DNA from: Aricia agestis
Lineage: Eukaryota; Arthropoda; Insecta; Lepidoptera; Lycaenidae
Length of the DNA: 64,000 nucleotides
Direction: 5' to 3'
NCBI RefSeq assembly: GCF_905147365.1
Contig: NC_056421.1
Location: 13,534,001-13,598,000 of the forward strand
Under the pieces are notes generated by a model. That model did no database searches, was not told the DNA's origin, and worked only from the letters and a program-made list of their open reading frames with translations. Shown one piece after another: positions 11,395 through 22,327 of the stretch (positions are counted from its first letter, which is position 1; each line of letters opens with the position of its first letter). The translations under genes and the position numbers were made by a program.

Positions 11395-11613
11395 ACTAAG
11401 ACTGGGTTGCACCAACTAACTGTAACTATAACTTTAACTTTAACTATAACTACATTGCAAAATGTCAAATCTTTGATTAAAGTTAAATATGGCGTTCTTA
11501 CCTCCGCTCATACGTGAATTTCTCCGGTTAAAGTTAAGGTTAAAGTTAAAGCTAAAGAACGCAATATTTAACTATAACTTTAACCACACCTCTGGTGCAA
11601 CCCAACCTAAGCA
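11395..11613. mobile_element. fold-back MITE, GGGTTGCACCA family
   Basis: The left end reads CTGGGTTGCACCA and the right end TGGTGCAACCCAA. The interior consists of ACTATAACTTTAACTTTAAC-like runs and their complement, so most of the element can fold back on itself. Confidence 0.7.
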
Positions 11614-11974
11614 TCCAAACACAAAGTTTCTGAACTAGAGTAACCGTTATTTTATCGAAACGTTTATGTTCTTAAAGTAACATGGTGATGCCTGGTCTTC
11701 TATAAAAATACTGTGAAAATAAAAAATCAACAGTACAAATGCCCTAGCTACGTCATCTACTTTGCTATGTTCAAGACGTTTACTTATTTAAAGGTTTCCA
11801 AAAAACCTTGAAACATTTTTGCCTTTCTGTCCTCTCAAATACCCAACTCATGGCCACTATGGCAATGCAAGTCACGTCAGCACCAAACTGCAGGTCGCCC
11901 GCTCTGACCTGTTTAATTTGTTGCCGTCATATTCTTAATGTCTTCTAGCAGCACGACATCATCATCTTACTCTA
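11614..11974. other. anonymous DNA
   Basis: No recognised gene or repeat. Confidence 0.35.
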
Positions 11975-12224
11975 CTGCCTCTTGGTCCAGTGGTTTAGAA
12001 CGTGGCCTCTGAGGTCGTGGGTTGGATTCCCTCGTTGGAATTTTTTGCAAGTTCGGTTAGGACAATGTAGGCCGATCACCGGATTGTCTGACAAGAAAGA
12101 GGTCTGTCTGACAAGGAAATGGTCCACCCATTTCCTTAAAGTGCGCCTTGCCAGTCGTGTCGGTCATACCGCATACTGAGTTACAATCGGTTACCGTCAC
12201 CGAAACTGGTGTAGGAGGCAATAT
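11975..12224 (+). mobile_element. tRNA-headed SINE, family 2, copy A
   Basis: The 5' end, TTGGTCCAGTGGTTTAGAAC, resembles a tRNA box A, and GAGGTCGTGGGTTGGATTCC a box B. The body contains GGTTAGGACAATGTAGGCCG. It ends near GGTTACCGTCACCGAAACTG, directly abutting the next retroposon. Minus-strand relatives lie at 15170 and 30728. The pol III-type head means transcription needs only host factors; mobility needs a LINE reverse transcriptase. Confidence 0.7.
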
Positions 12225-12225
12225 G

Positions 12226-12556
12226 ACGTGGGAGAGCCATGCTTCGGCACGAATGGGCCGGCTCGACCGGAGAAATCCACGTTCTCACAGGAAACCGGCG
12301 TGAAACAGCTCCTGCGCTGTGTTTCACCGAGTGAGTGAGTTTACCGGAGGCCCAATCCCCTAGCCTATTCTCTTCCCGACCCTCCCCTATTCCCTTCCCT
12401 TCCCATCCTTATCCTCCCCTATTACCCTATTCCCTCTTAAAAGGCCGGCAACGCACCTGCAGCTCTTCTGATGCTGCGAGTGTCCATGGGCGACGGAAGT
12501 TGCTTTCCATTACGTGGCCTGTTTGCTCGTTTCCCCCTTATTTCATTAAAAAAAAA
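12226..12556 (+). mobile_element. retroposon with GTTTGCCCCCTTATTTCAT tail family, copy 2
   Basis: It has the same block order as the copy at 10557, from ACGTGGGAGAGCCATGCTTC to TTTCCCCCTTATTTCATT and an A run, with small changes in the pyrimidine tract. It directly follows a SINE. Confidence 0.8.
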
Positions 12557-12607
12557 TACTGCTCTACTCTACTGCTCCACTGCTCCACTGCTCCATGCCA
12601 AATTTGA

Positions 12608-12880
12608 CGACCTCTGTGGCTCAGTGGTGAGCGCGTTGGTAGCTCAAGCCGGGGGTCGCGGGTTCGAATCCCGCCGACGGAACAAAAAGTTTTCAATGTT
12701 CCCGTGTCTGGATGTGTATTAAATATGTGTATGATATAATAAAAATCTTAAATATATGTATAGTATAAAAGTATTAAATATATTTCCGTTGTCTAGTACC
12801 TGTAACACAAGTCCTTTAGGTACTTAGCACGGGGCCAGACTGACATGGTGTGAAGCGTCCATAGATTATTATTATTAAAA
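12608..12880 (+). mobile_element. tRNA-headed SINE, family 1, copy A
   Basis: The head 12608-12681 has box A TGGCTCAGTGGTGAGCGC and a perfect box B GGGTTCGAATCCC. A body with TTCCCGTGTCTGGATGTG and GTACTTAGCACGGGGCCAGA follows, ending in (ATT)n. The acceptor arms do not pair, so this is not a functional tRNA. A reverse copy is at 33460. The (ATT)n end suggests a CR1 or Jockey-type LINE partner. Confidence 0.8.
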
Positions 12881-13587
12881 AAAATGTAACCCTTGTTACT
12901 ACCTACAAGGGCTCAGTAGGTAGTTTGATTTATTTTATTATGGAGATTCAATGTCACTTCTTAGAAAACGGAATTAATTATTACATATTCGAACCAATTC
13001 GTTACTGAAATATTTATCTTGTAATTCGGGAAAACAACAAAAGTTTCTAACTTGTTTACCGAACAACAAAACATCAAAGTCTGGAACGATGGTCAAAGAA
13101 AATCTAAAAATAAAATACAACGTTACAAATTTAACAATTGTTACACAAACACTAATTAACGACAACAGGATGTCTGAAACAACAAACTTGGAAGGAAAAA
13201 TGTGCAAAAACCATGTGAAATTACAATTTAACAGGAACCAGCCTTGGGCACGGAAACGAGGGGGGAGGCGAGGCTGCGATGAAAAGCCTTTGAGAGCCAC
13301 CTGCTTGAAAACTTAATTATAAAATTGTATATCAAAGTTGTTTATAAAACGTAATAGTACTGAGATGAAAAAAAAATCTCTTATGCGGGAATATAATATT
13401 GAAGGTACACCCAGGAGAAAAAGTGAAATGGTCGTTAAGTTATTTATATTTTGACATTCACATTTTCCTTCTGGGTGTGAGGCCACATCGCTCAGTGGAC
13501 ATGCGTTTTACGTACCGCACTGCTTCGACTTACTACTTAATGGTGTTGCCCGCAACTCCCTTGGAATTTCATTTTTTGAGTGGTAAC
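12881..13587. other. anonymous DNA with a box A-like word
   Basis: CCACATCGCTCAGTGGACAT near 13482 resembles a tRNA box A, but no box B follows at tRNA spacing. A 75-residue open frame at 13089-13316 shows no recognised features. Confidence 0.35.
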
Positions 13588-13754
13588 ATGTACTATCGAG
13601 GAAGTTGATCCCTAGGCAGATGGGGGGCCTACGTAGTTTGGTCGCGTTACATCAAACCCAGCCGATATATCACAATTAACATTGAATTGAGATGATCCGA
13701 CCACATGACGTTGGTCTGTCAACTGCCTAGGAATCAATTTCCTCGATGGTACAT
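13588..13754. mobile_element. fold-back element, ATGTACYATCGAGGAA family
   Basis: About 30 bases at each end are inverted copies: ATGTACTATCGAGGAAGTTG then CCTAGGCAG on the left, and CTGCCTAGGAATCAATTTCC then TCGATGGTACAT on the right. The centre includes GGGGGGCCTACGTAGTTTGG. No protein coding. Confidence 0.65.
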
Positions 13755-14290
13755 TAATCTGGGATGCAATACCTATATTATTATGTCCTTCCCCGACACT
13801 TCAAATATCGCTAAACAAAGAACAATAGGACCAAATATATGTACCAAATAATATATGGACTCCGTCCCCACTGTTGCAGCATCACAGAATGCGATGGAAT
13901 GAATGATTGTATGTGTGAATATTATGATATGAATAAAAAAAATAATGAAATCAATTTAAAACCCAAGAAAAAGTAATATCATTTTGTATGAAAAATGTTC
14001 GGACCGTGGCTCTGTTATTGGTGAACGTTCGTTTGATTTTGTTAAATGAAATAGAATAAGAATAAAGAAAAGATATAGTAAGGTGATTCTGTTCATTACA
14101 TACTCGTACCCAGTACCCACACTAACACTTTAACCCTTAATTAGTCGCATGGGGTCAAATGACTTTCAAACCGAAAAAAACATGTGCTAGAGTTCTAGGA
14201 ATGCAACAACGCTTATCGTAGTCTCCTAACTCCTATCGAGGTATCCTAATAAGTGGTAGCCGGTAAGCTAACGCTGGTGCATGCGTCTTT
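13755..14290. other. anonymous DNA
   Basis: No recognised gene or repeat. Confidence 0.35.
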
Positions 14291-14294
14291 CTAG

Positions 14295-14941
14295 TTTAAC
14301 ATTGTTAGTGGCGGCCGAAAAGGAAGATCTTCGGACCGAGAGAGATAGCATGCTCGGTTAAGGTCGAAGCCCACTGACGTCATTTCAGACGTTGTATATA
14401 TCTTGCCGTTCTCCGAAACTTCGATAGCGCGATGCAGGTGTGTTAGGCGAATTGTGGGTACCGCCACATCACTCCCCCCCGAAGACCTGTGGTATTCTTC
14501 GATGCGCTTGTGTTGTCAGGTGTGGGCCGAAGCTACACGTGCAATGACCAGGAGAGGGACCCCGTGCTCTGCTTGTTGACCGGTCGTTGTAGCCTATGGC
14601 TGCCCCGTTCAAGCCAGACACGGGTTCGCCCGGCGTGGAAGCCTAACGCGGCTTATGGTCGAGGCGACCCGGTTATGCTTGATGTCTGCTGACGTGGTGC
14701 GGAGGGGCGGGGAGTGTTGATGATGATTGATGTCCAGAAGGATGCGTGTTCTTGTCGGTGGTCACCAATTTAACGTTGTTAGTTGCGGCCGAAAAGGAAG
14801 ATCTTCCGACCGAGAGAGATAGCATGCTCGGTCAGGCCGAAGCCCACTGACGTCATTTCAGACGTTGTATATATCTTGCCGTTCTCCGAAACTTCGATAG
14901 CGCGATGCAGGAATGTTAGGCGAATTGTGGGTACCGCCACA
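14295..14941 (-). mobile_element. miniature LTR retrotransposon (TRIM-like), gypsy/CsRn1-type signals
   Basis: Two nearly identical repeats, 14769-14941 (5' LTR) and 14295-14468 (3' LTR), read TGTGGCGGTACCCACA... on the minus strand. One base after the 5' LTR is TGGTGACCACCGAC (14767 down), close to the tRNA-Trp primer-site word TGGTGACCCCGACGTG used by CsRn1-type gypsy elements. GGGGGGGAGTGA (14480-14469) immediately precedes the 3' LTR as a polypurine tract. CTAG stands on both sides (14291-14294, 14942-14945) as the target duplication. The interior, about 300 bp, has no gag or pol, so it must borrow enzymes. The LTRs differ at only a few positions, implying modest age. Confidence 0.85.
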
Positions 14942-14945
14942 CTAG

Positions 14946-15165
14946 TATAACTTTCTTCCTAGACTAGTTACACTTGAGCTGTCATACAATAAAATGATGA
15001 GATTATTATGATTTTTAATATAAGGTAGGTAAAGAATTGCTACAGCACTGGGGACGTTTTGTCCTATTGTTCTTTCATCAACAATATACGGCGGCTTAAG
15101 CGTAAAAAGGTTACTGTGAAGACGTAACAGAAAGAAAAACAGACAACATTTCGCATTTATAATAA
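14946..15165. other. anonymous DNA
   Basis: No recognised feature. Confidence 0.35.
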
Positions 15166-15169
15166 TAGC

Positions 15170-15448
15170 TCCCACACCGGTTTCGGTGACGGTAGCCGGT
15201 TTCATTGAAACCAGGCCAGCTACGCAGGAGTAATTTTATAGTGCCCAAGACTGTTCGCAGTACACGAGAGTACTCTCTATTCCTTTACTCTCATAACCCA
15301 GTGGGACGGAAGACCGACACGACCGGCGGAGGTGATCAGCCGGCATTGTCCTAACCAAACTTGGAAATAACATGTTTCCAACGCGGGAATCGAACCCACG
15401 ACCTCCGAGTCAAGAGCCGCGCTCTATACCACTAGACCACGGAGGCGT
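15170..15448 (-). mobile_element. tRNA-headed SINE, family 2, copy B
   Basis: On the minus strand the head reads CCTCCGTGGTCTAGTGGTAT, then GACTCGGAGGTCGTGGGTTC and GATTCCCGCGTTGGAAAC, giving good A and B boxes. The body contains GGTTAGGACAATGCCGGCTG and the 3' end ACCGTCACCGAAACCGGTGT, matching copy A at 11975. Confidence 0.8.
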
Positions 15449-16019
15449 TATAATTTTCGCATTTATAATATTAGTATGTCTGGAATAATATGTCGCATTG
15501 ATGCGTTGTGTAGTCAGACGCATTGTTTTGACACTACGACGGACATGAAATGAAATGCCAAGCTGCGCTGTCACCGTTTTGTATTTGATTGTCACGCGTT
15601 TCCACAACACAAATGTGACTCACAGTGCGTTTTTCCCTTCCGTTAACGCACCGCAGCGCGTCACTGTGGCCCCGCTCTAGCTATTCAAAGGCCGGCTTCT
15701 TTATGGCCTTTTACAGAGAAAATATTATTATGTCTAGTTTCTATTAATAAATTGTGACTTTTTATTGTGTAGATTTGAAGTAAAATTAGTATAACTAATT
15801 TGTAAATATTCTTTTTGTAAGAAAAATATTTCAAGGGTTATTATTTAAAAACATCTTACAGATGATAATAATCAGACTTATGTTAGGAAAGCGAAAATTT
15901 CTGGGTTTTCATGCAAAAAGTAGAGAACGGATTTTGATGACAGCTTAGTCACCAGAGTGAGGCTATTTTTATGTCGAAACAGTTCACCATGAGCGCAGAC
16001 ATCAATTTAGTTTATTATT
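15449..16019. other. anonymous DNA
   Basis: No recognised gene or repeat. Confidence 0.35.
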
Positions 16020-16260
16020 ATATTCGTACGGTGAAGGAAAACATCGTGAGGAAACCCGCACATAGTTGGTCCCAGACGTATTGACTAGTTCTTTCCTCTG
16101 GACTAGGCCGACTATGATGCGAGAATGCCGTATGTGCTCGGGCAACCATACGGACATTTAAAAATCTTGTCCCAGGCACTACAGTATTTGAGGAGTGGTT
16201 ACTTCGCTCTGAAAAATACTGTATAAATCATCCACAACGGATGTAAAGGCCTAGTTTTTA
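16020..16260 (+). mobile_element. SINE-like repeat family 3, copy A (head missing)
   Basis: Begins at CGTACGGTGAAGGAAAACAT then CGTGAGGAAACCCGCACA, contains GGACTAGGCCGACTATGATG, and ends near AAATCATCCACAACGGATG. The first words are a hallmark of abundant noctuid-type SINE-like repeats. A fuller copy is at 37062. Confidence 0.65.
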
Positions 16261-16313
16261 TATTCTAAAATAAGGATATACCATATCACATGAGATTGTA
16301 AGTTTTATGTAGT

Positions 16314-16552
16314 ACTAGATGACGCCCGCAACTCCGTTGCGCCGAAACTCGTTTATGGCGCAGGAACCGTACATTTTTACAGGATAAAAAGTATCCTATG
16401 TCCTTACTCCTTTCCCGGGACTCAAAGTATCTCCATTCTCCATGCCAAATTTCAGCAAAATCAATTCTGTGGTTTGGGCGTGAAGAGGTAACAGACAGAC
16501 AGACAGACGGACAGACAGACAGACACTTTCGTATTTATAATATTAAGTATGT
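16314..16552 (+). repeat. CTAGATGACGCCCGCAACTC repeat with (CAGA)n, copy 1
   Basis: Opens CTAGATGACGCCCGCAACTC, continues with GGAACCGTACATTTTTACAG and CTCAAAGTATCTCCATTCTC, then (CAGA)n and TTCGTATTTATAATATTAAG. This is a common lepidopteran module. Others are at 25619, 44222, 45791 (minus) and, tandemly, 53732. Confidence 0.7.
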
Positions 16553-17236
16553 TGTATTCAAGTGGTAATAATATCTTAAGTCGAAGGGTTTACAAAAGCA
16601 CTTCAATCTCACTCAAAAGATTTCCCTTCCCTTTTCAAAAACTCACTTTCTTATTCATAGAACTAAAAAGCCATACAAACATTATCCGAGCACTTGAGGA
16701 TGTGGATTGGCATTAAAAATTTACAATAATCCGGCTCGAAGGACCAAGTTTACATTACAGGCCGATTAGAGTTATTTTACCAATAACAGAAACCTTATTG
16801 GTACTACATAAGGACTATTTTTGTATAAACTAAGCTGTTAAATCATACATGTAGGGTGACCACACCCCAACAACATAGTATAAATAATATATACAGTAGA
16901 GTAAGTCAGACGTCTCCTTTAATCGAACTGGCTGAACACAGAGACATTAAGTTGAATCGTGTACGTTGGGATACTGAACTGTTTTGCTCCTTCCAAGTCA
17001 TAACAGTCCGGTGACTTGCTTGCTGTTTCTTGTGTGTCTGTGAATTTTATGGAGTCTTGTATGAAGATGCCGTACTGTATATATTTATACTGTGCCAACA
17101 CTCTAAATTATTTAACCCATTGTAATGACACTTCGATTGGGGACCTCCACTAATGTATATATTTTTAGAATTCCCGCTTTTGATTTATTTGTGAATGTAA
17201 GTACCTTCCACCCTAGGTTATGTTTACCTACAACCC
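16553..17236. other. anonymous AT-rich DNA
   Basis: No recognised gene or repeat. Confidence 0.4.
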
Positions 17237-17239
17237 TTA

Positions 17240-17568
17240 GGGCGGATTCGACCAAACTGGAGTAAAAATTTTCTCGAGTATAACTGTCTCCTAATCTAAG
17301 AGTAAGCTGGTTTTGCGTTTTTCCAACTTCTAATCCAAGAATGAGGTAATTACACGGGAGTAAATATTTACACGGGCTATTTTGGTGGAGTAAATATTAA
17401 ACTGAGAATAGTTGCACAACAGGGTGTCAACTGTCACGGTCGGTGTCATTGTGAACTATAATTGACATTTTATTTCATACTCTTTGAGTAACTTGGTAAA
17501 ATGCAAACGATCCTAGAGTAAATTAAAGGAGTAAAATCATTCTCATGATAGTTTGGTCGAATCGGGCC
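17240..17568. mobile_element. Harbinger-type MITE, 329 bp, TTA duplication
   Basis: The termini GGGCGGATTCGACCAAACT and AGTTTGGTCGAATCGGGCC are inverted copies, and TTA flanks both sides (17237-17239, 17569-17571). A 3-base TTA duplication and a GGGC start fit the PIF/Harbinger superfamily. Interior GAGTAAA words recur on both strands. Confidence 0.8.
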
Positions 17569-19283
17569 TTAATGCTTAACAGAATTTAATATTTAAAAAA
17601 GTAATTCTAAAACGCAAGAGACTGAAAGAGGCAAGCTGCATAGTTGCTTTCATATTTACAAACGAATTAAAAAATATACTGGTTACAACTTTTGACTCGT
17701 TCTTAAGAAACACGAAGTATGCCACCATTAAATTAAAAATAAACGATGAATAGAATATCAAGTCGTTGATACGTTTAATTAAATAAGAATCAAAAGAATG
17801 AGTAAAATAAACGCGTTTAAATGTAGTCCAGAAAAATTCAAGATTTTTAAATAAAAAAATGGCTATTGTGCCTCACTCGACATAGATACGTATAGCGTGT
17901 CGCGGACTTTTTTGTCGATATTTATAAGTTCTGTAATTACTAGAACATTTTATAGTTCTATCTTTTATAGTTTAGGCAGCGTACGTAAAATAAGTAACTT
18001 TTCTGGTTGATTTTTTACACCTTGCGTCCGAAGAACCCAAATATCTTACGGAACCCTATTTTTTTCTTAATGAAATTCGGCCTATGTTCAGCAAAAATAA
18101 TGTAGAATTCCAATGGTTAAAGAATTTTTCAAATCGGTCCAGTAGTTTCGGAGCCAAAGAAACAAAAACTTTATAATATGAGTGTAGATTTATCGTTCCA
18201 TTTAATATTAAAACTGCAATTTATGTACATATTTAGAATCAGTGTTAAAATCCTTTATTTTGATACCCCACTCGATATGCTTGGTAGAATTTATATTTTT
18301 TTTACCTCACAATTTGGCGTCAAACATCTGCCATTTTGTTTTTTTTTTTAAATGTCACCTATCTAAGAACACTTGGGTCATTAAGACAAATCTAACGATA
18401 CCTCAAATGTGAAAATCCGTTTAGCGGTTCTGGAGATTTGTGGTAATAAAGAATATTACAACATACAAGATACGCGCTAAACACATAACCCTCCCGGCAG
18501 TCGGGTAACAAAAAGACTTTGAATGCCTGTATGAGAATGGTCCAATTTCTGGCGTCTAAAATAATTATTTTCTTAACATTGTTAAAAATCTAAAAACAAG
18601 ATTAATATCCAAAAATGCACTCTATTTTAGTAAGCCTACACGCTGCCATATTATAACATTCACCAGAATGAACATACTATTATTCGAGGGGGCGGGTGTC
18701 ATAAAAGTAGCAATATGAGCCGTTACGTCACTCACGAACCACTCACGCACGTAATACGGGGTGATGGACATTATTATGTTAGCTGTTATGTATTCTTGTA
18801 TAATATAAACATAATATTATATTATACAATGTTATGAGTATCACCAAAACAGACTTACAAATAACAAATTTAAAAAGAAACAACGGGTTGTACTATGGAA
18901 ATATCTGCAGAAGTAAAAACTTGAACATTAAGAAGTTTGTTTTAGAAAGGAGCAGAATGTAATGAAATTGTTGACTGTCTATAATAATTGGCCACGTCAT
19001 GATATTATAATTTTAGTATAACCTGGGGGTTTCGGGGGCGACAAATCGATCTAGCTAGGAATCAGCTTCAGAAAATGTCATTTTATTCGTGTTTTATCGA
19101 ATACCGAGCAAAGCTCAGTCAAAAAGCTAGTATTAATAATATAATACGCGAGCGAAAAACTTCGTAAGTATCCGTATTTTACTTAAACCGTGTTTTGTTT
19201 TAATCTAATAAGAAAAATCGCGTGCGGCGTACCGCGTGACAGACAAATCAATCTCAACGTCTATTCAATCAATATTATACACA
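17569..19283. other. anonymous AT-rich DNA with a LINE-tail-like fragment
   Basis: Near 18120-18190 AAATCGGTCCAGTAGTTTCG followed by AACAAAAACTTTATAATATG resembles the 3' tail module of lepidopteran retroposons. Otherwise nothing recognised. Confidence 0.4.
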
Positions 19284-19495
19284 ATCTTCTTATTAGCAAG
19301 AGGGCTAGAATATTATACGAAAGCTAATAAGATCCTCCCCACCTCTGAGTCCCTAATCCCAGTCCCCACATAACATTCTATAACGTCTCCTCTCTATACC
19401 CAATCGTCTTATAACAGGGCTAGAAATATACGAAAGCTAATAAGATCCTCCCTACTTCTGAGTCCCTAGTCCCCACCCAGTCCCCGCTCAATCTA
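19284..19495 (+). repeat. two-unit tandem duplication, about 113 bp period
   Basis: GGGCTAGAATATTATACGAA then AGCTAATAAGATCCTCC and TCTGAGTCCCTA near 19302 recur near 19415 as GGGCTAGAAATATACGAAAG with the same following words. The units differ by small indels. Confidence 0.75.
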
Positions 19496-19642
19496 GTGCT
19501 TCATTAAGATTTCCAGCGCAGCCCGCGAATACAAAGAAGGTCTGGCAAACACCACACCACCACACCACCACATATTAAAGGCCAGATTTTATTGACAGCT
19601 ATTGATTGGGAGCTGTTATTGCTATTTTGTTGCTACGCTTTA

Positions 19643-19826
19643 GGGTCAATTCACATTGCAACGTGACAAGGCGAGGTGATGCTTTTTTAAATGAGCCATG
19701 CAACACTGAACTTTATTAACTACGCTTTAAATTGCACATTGAATTGACAGGATTGCCGCCCGCTGTTTTGGGTTGCCTGTTATTCTTTATCCAATGTAAA
19801 GACTAAAGCAATGTGAATTAATGGGG
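19643..19826. mobile_element. eroded fold-back MITE related to the 6847 family
   Basis: The left end GGGTCAATTCACATTGCAAC and the right end GCAATGTGAATTAATGGGG are imperfect inverted copies; CAACGTGACAAGGCGAGG resembles the interior of the 6847 element. Confidence 0.45.
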
Positions 19827-19975
19827 GGCTTTTCCACGTAAGCCGCTGATGAACAAACACGTAGAGGGTGATATTCATCTATTGCCATGGTCCATGATCG
19901 ACGTCGATTGTGAATTATTCTGCACCCATCAACAATCATATTGTTACCTTAGCCAGACGTGGACAGGAGCCTCTA

Positions 19976-20253
19976 CAGGGTGTAACAAAACTATGTGATA
20001 ATACTTTAGGGTTTAGTACGTGTTCCTTGTAAAGAGTTTACTGTTAAAGTAGCAGCGCTGAAAGACCAAATTTTTTTTCACTTTTATATCGGCAAGCGCC
20101 CCACTCTCACGACTCACGAGTTTCTCCATACAAAAGTGAAAATATTTTTTGATCTTTCAGCGATGCTACTTTCACAGTGAACTCTCTACAAGGACTGGAA
20201 CACATACACAGTACACACCCTAAAGTATTATCACTTAGTTTTATTACACCTTG
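19976..20253. mobile_element. palindromic MITE, CAGGGTGTAACAAAA family, copy 1
   Basis: Both arms carry CAGGGTGTAAC-like ends, TGTGATAATACTTTAGGG, GTTCCTTGTA, and AAGTAGCAGCGCTGAAAGA in mirror order, so nearly the whole 278 bp can form one hairpin. TA lies next to each end (19974-19975, 20254-20255), compatible with Tc1/mariner-type insertion. Other copies are at 21771 and 63368, and a single arm is at 53620. Confidence 0.8.
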
Positions 20254-20369
20254 TATATATTTTATGTGTAATCGGTACAAATATCACAATGCAATGGCTT
20301 TCATTTTAGTCACACAACGCATTTATCTAAACGCAGCGAGCGCCAAAACAAGATTCTTGAATCTTGACT

Positions 20370-20575
20370 TGATTTTTTTTTTTTTTTTTTTTTTTTTTAT
20401 TAAAATTGGGGCCGTCTATAGACTGTTCGTCCATATCCTTTTTTTGTTATTTTATTATTTAGATTTTTCGCACCAAGGATAATTGAAATAATATTATGAA
20501 TTTTAATTAATTGTGGTCCATCACGCCATGGACACTTTTTTTTTTTTTTTTTTTTTTATATATATATGTGTATAT
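20370..20575. repeat. long T runs and TA-rich simple repeat
   Basis: A T run of almost 30 bases lies near 20371-20398 and another of about 22 near 20537-20558, the latter followed by TATATATATG. They may be the complements of decayed retroposon poly-A tails. Confidence 0.7.
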
Positions 20576-21243
20576 GTATATTTAATAGAATAGAGTATAA
20601 TATGTTATACATATAATAAATAAATATATACATTTATTGTTTTATAAATTGCATAATAATAATATTAATGTTTTGAACGGTGAGGTCCCAGTCGGTGTAG
20701 CGGCCAGTAGATCCGACATTTTCCGATTTCCTTAGATTTTATGCTGCTCCACCCTTTGCCTTTAGATGTTGTGACATTGGCTTGGTGGAGAGGGGTCACT
20801 CAAGCTGGGTGGAGTTTCTAGGTTGTTAAAAAGACATCGTTCTGTGTCGAATCTACCCGCCATGTGGCTTAGGACTTTATTTTAACATGCTAATGCAGTT
20901 ACAGCTGTATTATTAGTAGTAGAATTTACAATGAACTAGTACATCTCGACTTGTAGACACATTGCTGATCCAGCCGCTGTCACCAATCTAATACAATTAA
21001 TATCGTCCGAAATCAGCTGACCGCACATTCGTGACATAGCTTCGGTAATTATGCCAGCCTAGTAGGTATGCGACACGGCATCCGGCGACCGCGACATCTT
21101 GCGGCGGTCGCGACATCTCGCGGCAGGTAACGCCATTAGTGGTATGTGCATTGGAATTACTGTAATATTGTGTGATGTGGTGAAATTAACTATGAACCTT
21201 GGGCAGAATATTATGATCTACTACAGAAGTTTTACAGTTTTAG
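20576..21243. other. anonymous DNA with a short GC-rich duplication
   Basis: GCGACATCTTGCGGCGGTC is followed by GCGACATCTCGCGGCA near 21090-21124, a two-copy tandem of about 18 bases. No gene recognised. Confidence 0.4.
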
Positions 21244-21544
21244 ACGTGGGAGTGCCATGTTTCGGCACGAATGGGCCGGCTCGACCGGAGAAATACCACG
21301 TTCTCACAGAAAACCGGCGTGAAACAGCGCTTGCGCTGTGTTTCGCCGAGTGAGTGAGTTTACCGGAGGCCCAATCCCCTATCCTATTCCCTTCCCTACC
21401 CTCCCTTATTACCCTAATTCCCTCTTAAAAGGCCGGCAACGCACCTGCAGCTCTTTTGATGCTGCGAGTGTCCATGGGCGAAGGAAGTTGCTTTCCATCA
21501 GGTGACCCGTTTGCTCGTTTGCCCCCTTATTTCATAAAAAAAAA
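21244..21544 (+). mobile_element. retroposon with GTTTGCCCCCTTATTTCAT tail family, copy 3
   Basis: A full-length copy from ACGTGGGAGTGCCATGTTTC to CGTTTGCCCCCTTATTTCAT plus A run. The palindromic word AGCGCTTGCGCT after GTGAAAC is intact. It inserted beside, or into the end of, the next repeat. Confidence 0.85.
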
Positions 21545-22089
21545 CAGTAGAGCTGGCAGAAAAATATTTTGCCATAGGTTGAGGAAAATGGCAAAAAAAC
21601 CTTTATTTTATGGGAGCCCCCTTAAATATTGAACTTATTTTATTTTTAGTACTTGTTGTGTAGCGGCAACAGAAATACATGATCTGCGAAAATTTTAACT
21701 CTAGCTACAGTTCTTGAGTACAGTCTGGAGACAGACAGACATCGAAGTCTTAGTAATAGCACAGAATATACAGGGTGTAACAAAAATAAGTGATAATACT
21801 TTAGGGTGTGTACGTGTTCCTTGTAGAGAGTTCACTGTGAAAGTAGCAGCGCTGAAATCCCAAAAAAATTTTTCACTTTTGTATGGGGAAACTCGTGAAG
21901 CTCGGGCCCTTGCCCATACAAAAGTGAAAAAAAAATGTCGGCTTTCAGAGCTGCTACTTTCACAGTGAACTCTCTACAAGGAACTCGTACACACTCTAAA
22001 GTATTATCACTTATTTTTGTTACACACTGTATATTAGTAGTGTAATAGGGTCCCGTTTTTACCCTTTTTTAGGTACGGAACCCTAAAAA
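21545..22089 (-). mobile_element. GGGTTCCGTAC microsatellite-bearing repeat, copy 6, split by a MITE
   Basis: The left part (to 21759) shows TGGGAGCCCCCTTAAATATT, GACAGACAGACATCGAAGTC and TTAGTAATAG. The right part resumes at about 22043 with TAATAGGGTCCCGTTTTTAC and ends GGTACGGAACCCTAAAAA. The two halves are continuous in uninterrupted copies such as 33912, so the intervening 283 bases are an insertion. Confidence 0.8.
21771..22029. mobile_element. palindromic MITE, CAGGGTGTAACAAAA family, copy 2, nested
   Basis: The arms CAGGGTGTAACAAAAATAAG and, on the opposite strand, CAGTGTGTAACAAAAATAAG extend almost to the centre. TA flanks both ends, and a larger duplication TAATAG (21754-21759, 22043-22048) brackets the insertion together with about ten extra bases on each side. 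The extra bases leave the exact boundaries and target duplication open. Confidence 0.8.
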
Positions 22090-22327
22090 CTATGTGGTGT
22101 TGAGCGTTAACACCTTCTTGTGATTAATTTTTACTACTTAAAACTGCTACTTTCATTCGCATTCGTAGGAACTATTTTTTTTCCGAAAACTACCCTATAT
22201 AATTTCCTTTACTACAGCGGTTTAGGCGTATTCAAGACTCAAGAGATAGACAGACACACTTTCGCATAACAGTAATGTAATAATAACAGTATGGATGAAA
22301 ATGAAAACTCGAATATTACATTAATAC

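Noticed and set aside
12608..12681. tRNA-like sequence with intact A and B boxes
   Set aside because: Acceptor arms do not pair, and the same head followed by the same body recurs at 33460; it is a SINE head.
14489..14692. 67-codon frame in GC-rich DNA
   Set aside because: Interior of the miniature LTR element and on the strand opposite to its transcription; no recognised domain.
15380..15448. tRNA-like sequence on the minus strand
   Set aside because: Followed by the SINE family 2 body also seen at 11975 and 30728; not a free-standing tRNA gene.
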